Origin: JAVVHH01 sp965199585 | GTDB taxonomy: Bacteria; Pseudomonadota; Alphaproteobacteria; Acetobacterales; Acetobacteraceae | DNA length: 64,000 bases | Direction: 5' to 3' | NCBI GenBank assembly: GCA_965199585.1 | Contig: CBDASI010000002.1 | Coordinates: forward strand, 186,001 to 250,000 | Shown here: one piece after another, positions 63,247 through 64,000 of the stretch | Position numbering within the stretch: position 1 is the stretch's first letter | Layout of the letters: each line of letters begins with the position of its first letter | The notes under the pieces: model-generated | Told to the model about the DNA's origin: nothing | The model's input: only the letters and a program-made list of their open reading frames with translations | The model's database searches: none | Translations under genes and position numbers: made by a program

Positions 63247-64000
63247 ATGGACCAACAAGCACCCCGCTCTTTCAGCCGCCCCGCCTCCGCCACCCTGTCG
63301 CGCAGCGCCATGGCCTACGTCCTGGCTGGCGGTCGCGGCACCCGGCTGCAGGAACTCACTGACAACCGCGCCAAGCCCGCCGTCTATTTCGGCGGCAAGA
63401 GCCGGATCATCGACTTCGCTCTCTCCAACGCGCTAAATTCAGGCATCCGCCGCATCAGCGTCGCCACCCAATACAAGGCCCACAGCCTCATCCGGCATCT
63501 CCAGCGCGGCTGGAACTTCTTCCGCCCCGAGCGCAACGAGAGCTTCGACATCCTTCCCGCCAGCCAGCGCATGGCCGAAGGCATCGATGGCTGGTACGCC
63601 GGCACTGCCGATGCTGTCTACCAGAACATCGACATCATCGAGGGATACGCCCCCCGCTTCATCGTCCTGCTCGCCGGCGACCACGTCTACAAGATGGACT
63701 ACGAGCCGATGCTGCAGCAACACGTGCAGCTCGGCGCCGACGTTACGGTCGGCTGCATCGAGGTTCCGCGCTTGGAGGCCGTCGCCTTCGGCGTCATGGC
63801 CGTCGACGCGCAGGACAACATCGTCGCCTTCCACGAAAAACCCAAGGACCCGCCATCCATCCCCGGCGACCCCGATCACGCGCTGGCCAGCATGGGCATT
63901 TACGTCTTCGAGACGAGCTTCCTGATGGACATCCTGCGCGAGGACGCCGCCGACCCGAACTCGTCGCATGATTTCGGCAGCGACATCATCCCGCGCATCG
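63247..64000 (+). CDS. glgC: glucose-1-phosphate adenylyltransferase, 3' partial
   Basis: The gene is cut by the window end after about 251 codons, with no stop. It makes ADP-glucose, the glycogen donor. The pyrophosphorylase signature is AYVLAGGRGTRLQELTDNRAKPAVYFGGKSRIIDFALSN, then WYAGTADAVYQNIDII and VLLAGDHVYKMDYEPML (catalytic Asp), with FHEKPKDPPSIPGDP. An Arg-rich allosteric N-terminus like E. coli's is replaced by SFSRPASATLSRSAM. AAAAAGGGACGG precedes the ATG. Further glg genes are likely just beyond the edge. Confidence 0.96.
   Translation, partial: MDQQAPRSFSRPASATLSRSAMAYVLAGGRGTRLQELTDNRAKPAVYFGGKSRIIDFALSNALNSGIRRISVATQYKAHSLIRHLQRGWNFFRPERNESFDILPASQRMAEGIDGWYAGTADAVYQNIDIIEGYAPRFIVLLAGDHVYKMDYEPMLQQHVQLGADVTVGCIEVPRLEAVAFGVMAVDAQDNIVAFHEKPKDPPSIPGDPDHALASMGIYVFETSFLMDILREDAADPNSSHDFGSDIIPRI

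Overview
The window is 64 kb of GC-rich, tightly packed chromosome from an alphaproteobacterium, most likely Rhodospirillales and close to Acetobacteraceae (inference from gene content). Signs are the NDUFA12-mlaD-DUF2155 run, a SUV3-type helicase followed by an S4 protein, fdxA and a CarD regulator, Coq7, the tig-clpP-clpX-lon block, rpsA-sppA-ihfB-lapA-trpF, and a NrdJ-derived TSCPD protein. I see no phage, transposase, integrase, CRISPR array or rRNA operon. Two tRNA genes (Leu-UAG and Val-UAC) encode their own CCA. Many genes share 4-nt stop/start overlaps (ATGA, GTGA, TTGA and one apparent CTGA), so translational coupling is common.

Layout. 0-5 kb: a frameshifted YhdH/AcuI-type oxidoreductase, then a surface-polysaccharide block of sugar aminotransferase, CapD/WbpM-type dehydratase and, divergently, a WecA-type phosphosugar transferase. 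5-18 kb: a secreted two-repeat protein, a MarR regulator, a leucyl aminopeptidase, helicase-S4-fdxA-carD, an SDR, a DUF2075 ATPase coupled to a secreted EEP-family protein, a GNAT-like protein, RidA and a class II ribonucleotide-reductase relic. 19-29 kb: NDUFA12, mlaD and neighbours, otsB, GST, dsbB-coq7, a Bax-inhibitor-1 protein, the ybbP-ybbA / tesA divergent pair, thpR, a UDG-family protein and an MFS exporter.

30-33.7 kb is the least familiar part: a secreted protein coupled to a three-span membrane protein with a periplasmic trypsin-like domain, facing a secreted HEAT-like protein. 33.7-46 kb: an FMO/BVMO, VOC and ModA-like proteins, a PTP-like phosphatase, MscS, a second SUV3-like helicase, SelO with DUF1810, a DUF892-type protein, tartrate/D-malate dehydrogenase, a small secreted protein, an amino-acid-type binding protein and tRNA-Leu. 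46-57 kb: trigger factor, ClpP, ClpX and Lon (protein quality control), tRNA-Val, ribosomal protein S1, SppA, IHF-beta, LapA and TrpF. 57-64 kb: a TrpF-distal membrane protein, YjbQ, an amidohydrolase-cupin pair, an AI-2E transporter, and the start of a glycogen operon (glgP, then glgC cut by the window end).

Most of the window is core genome. The best candidates for new biology are the 30-33.7 kb envelope module, the DUF2075-EEP pair, the NrdJ relic coupled to RidA, the mutually exclusive hairpins between fdxA and carD, and the CTG start inferred for the YbbP-type permease.
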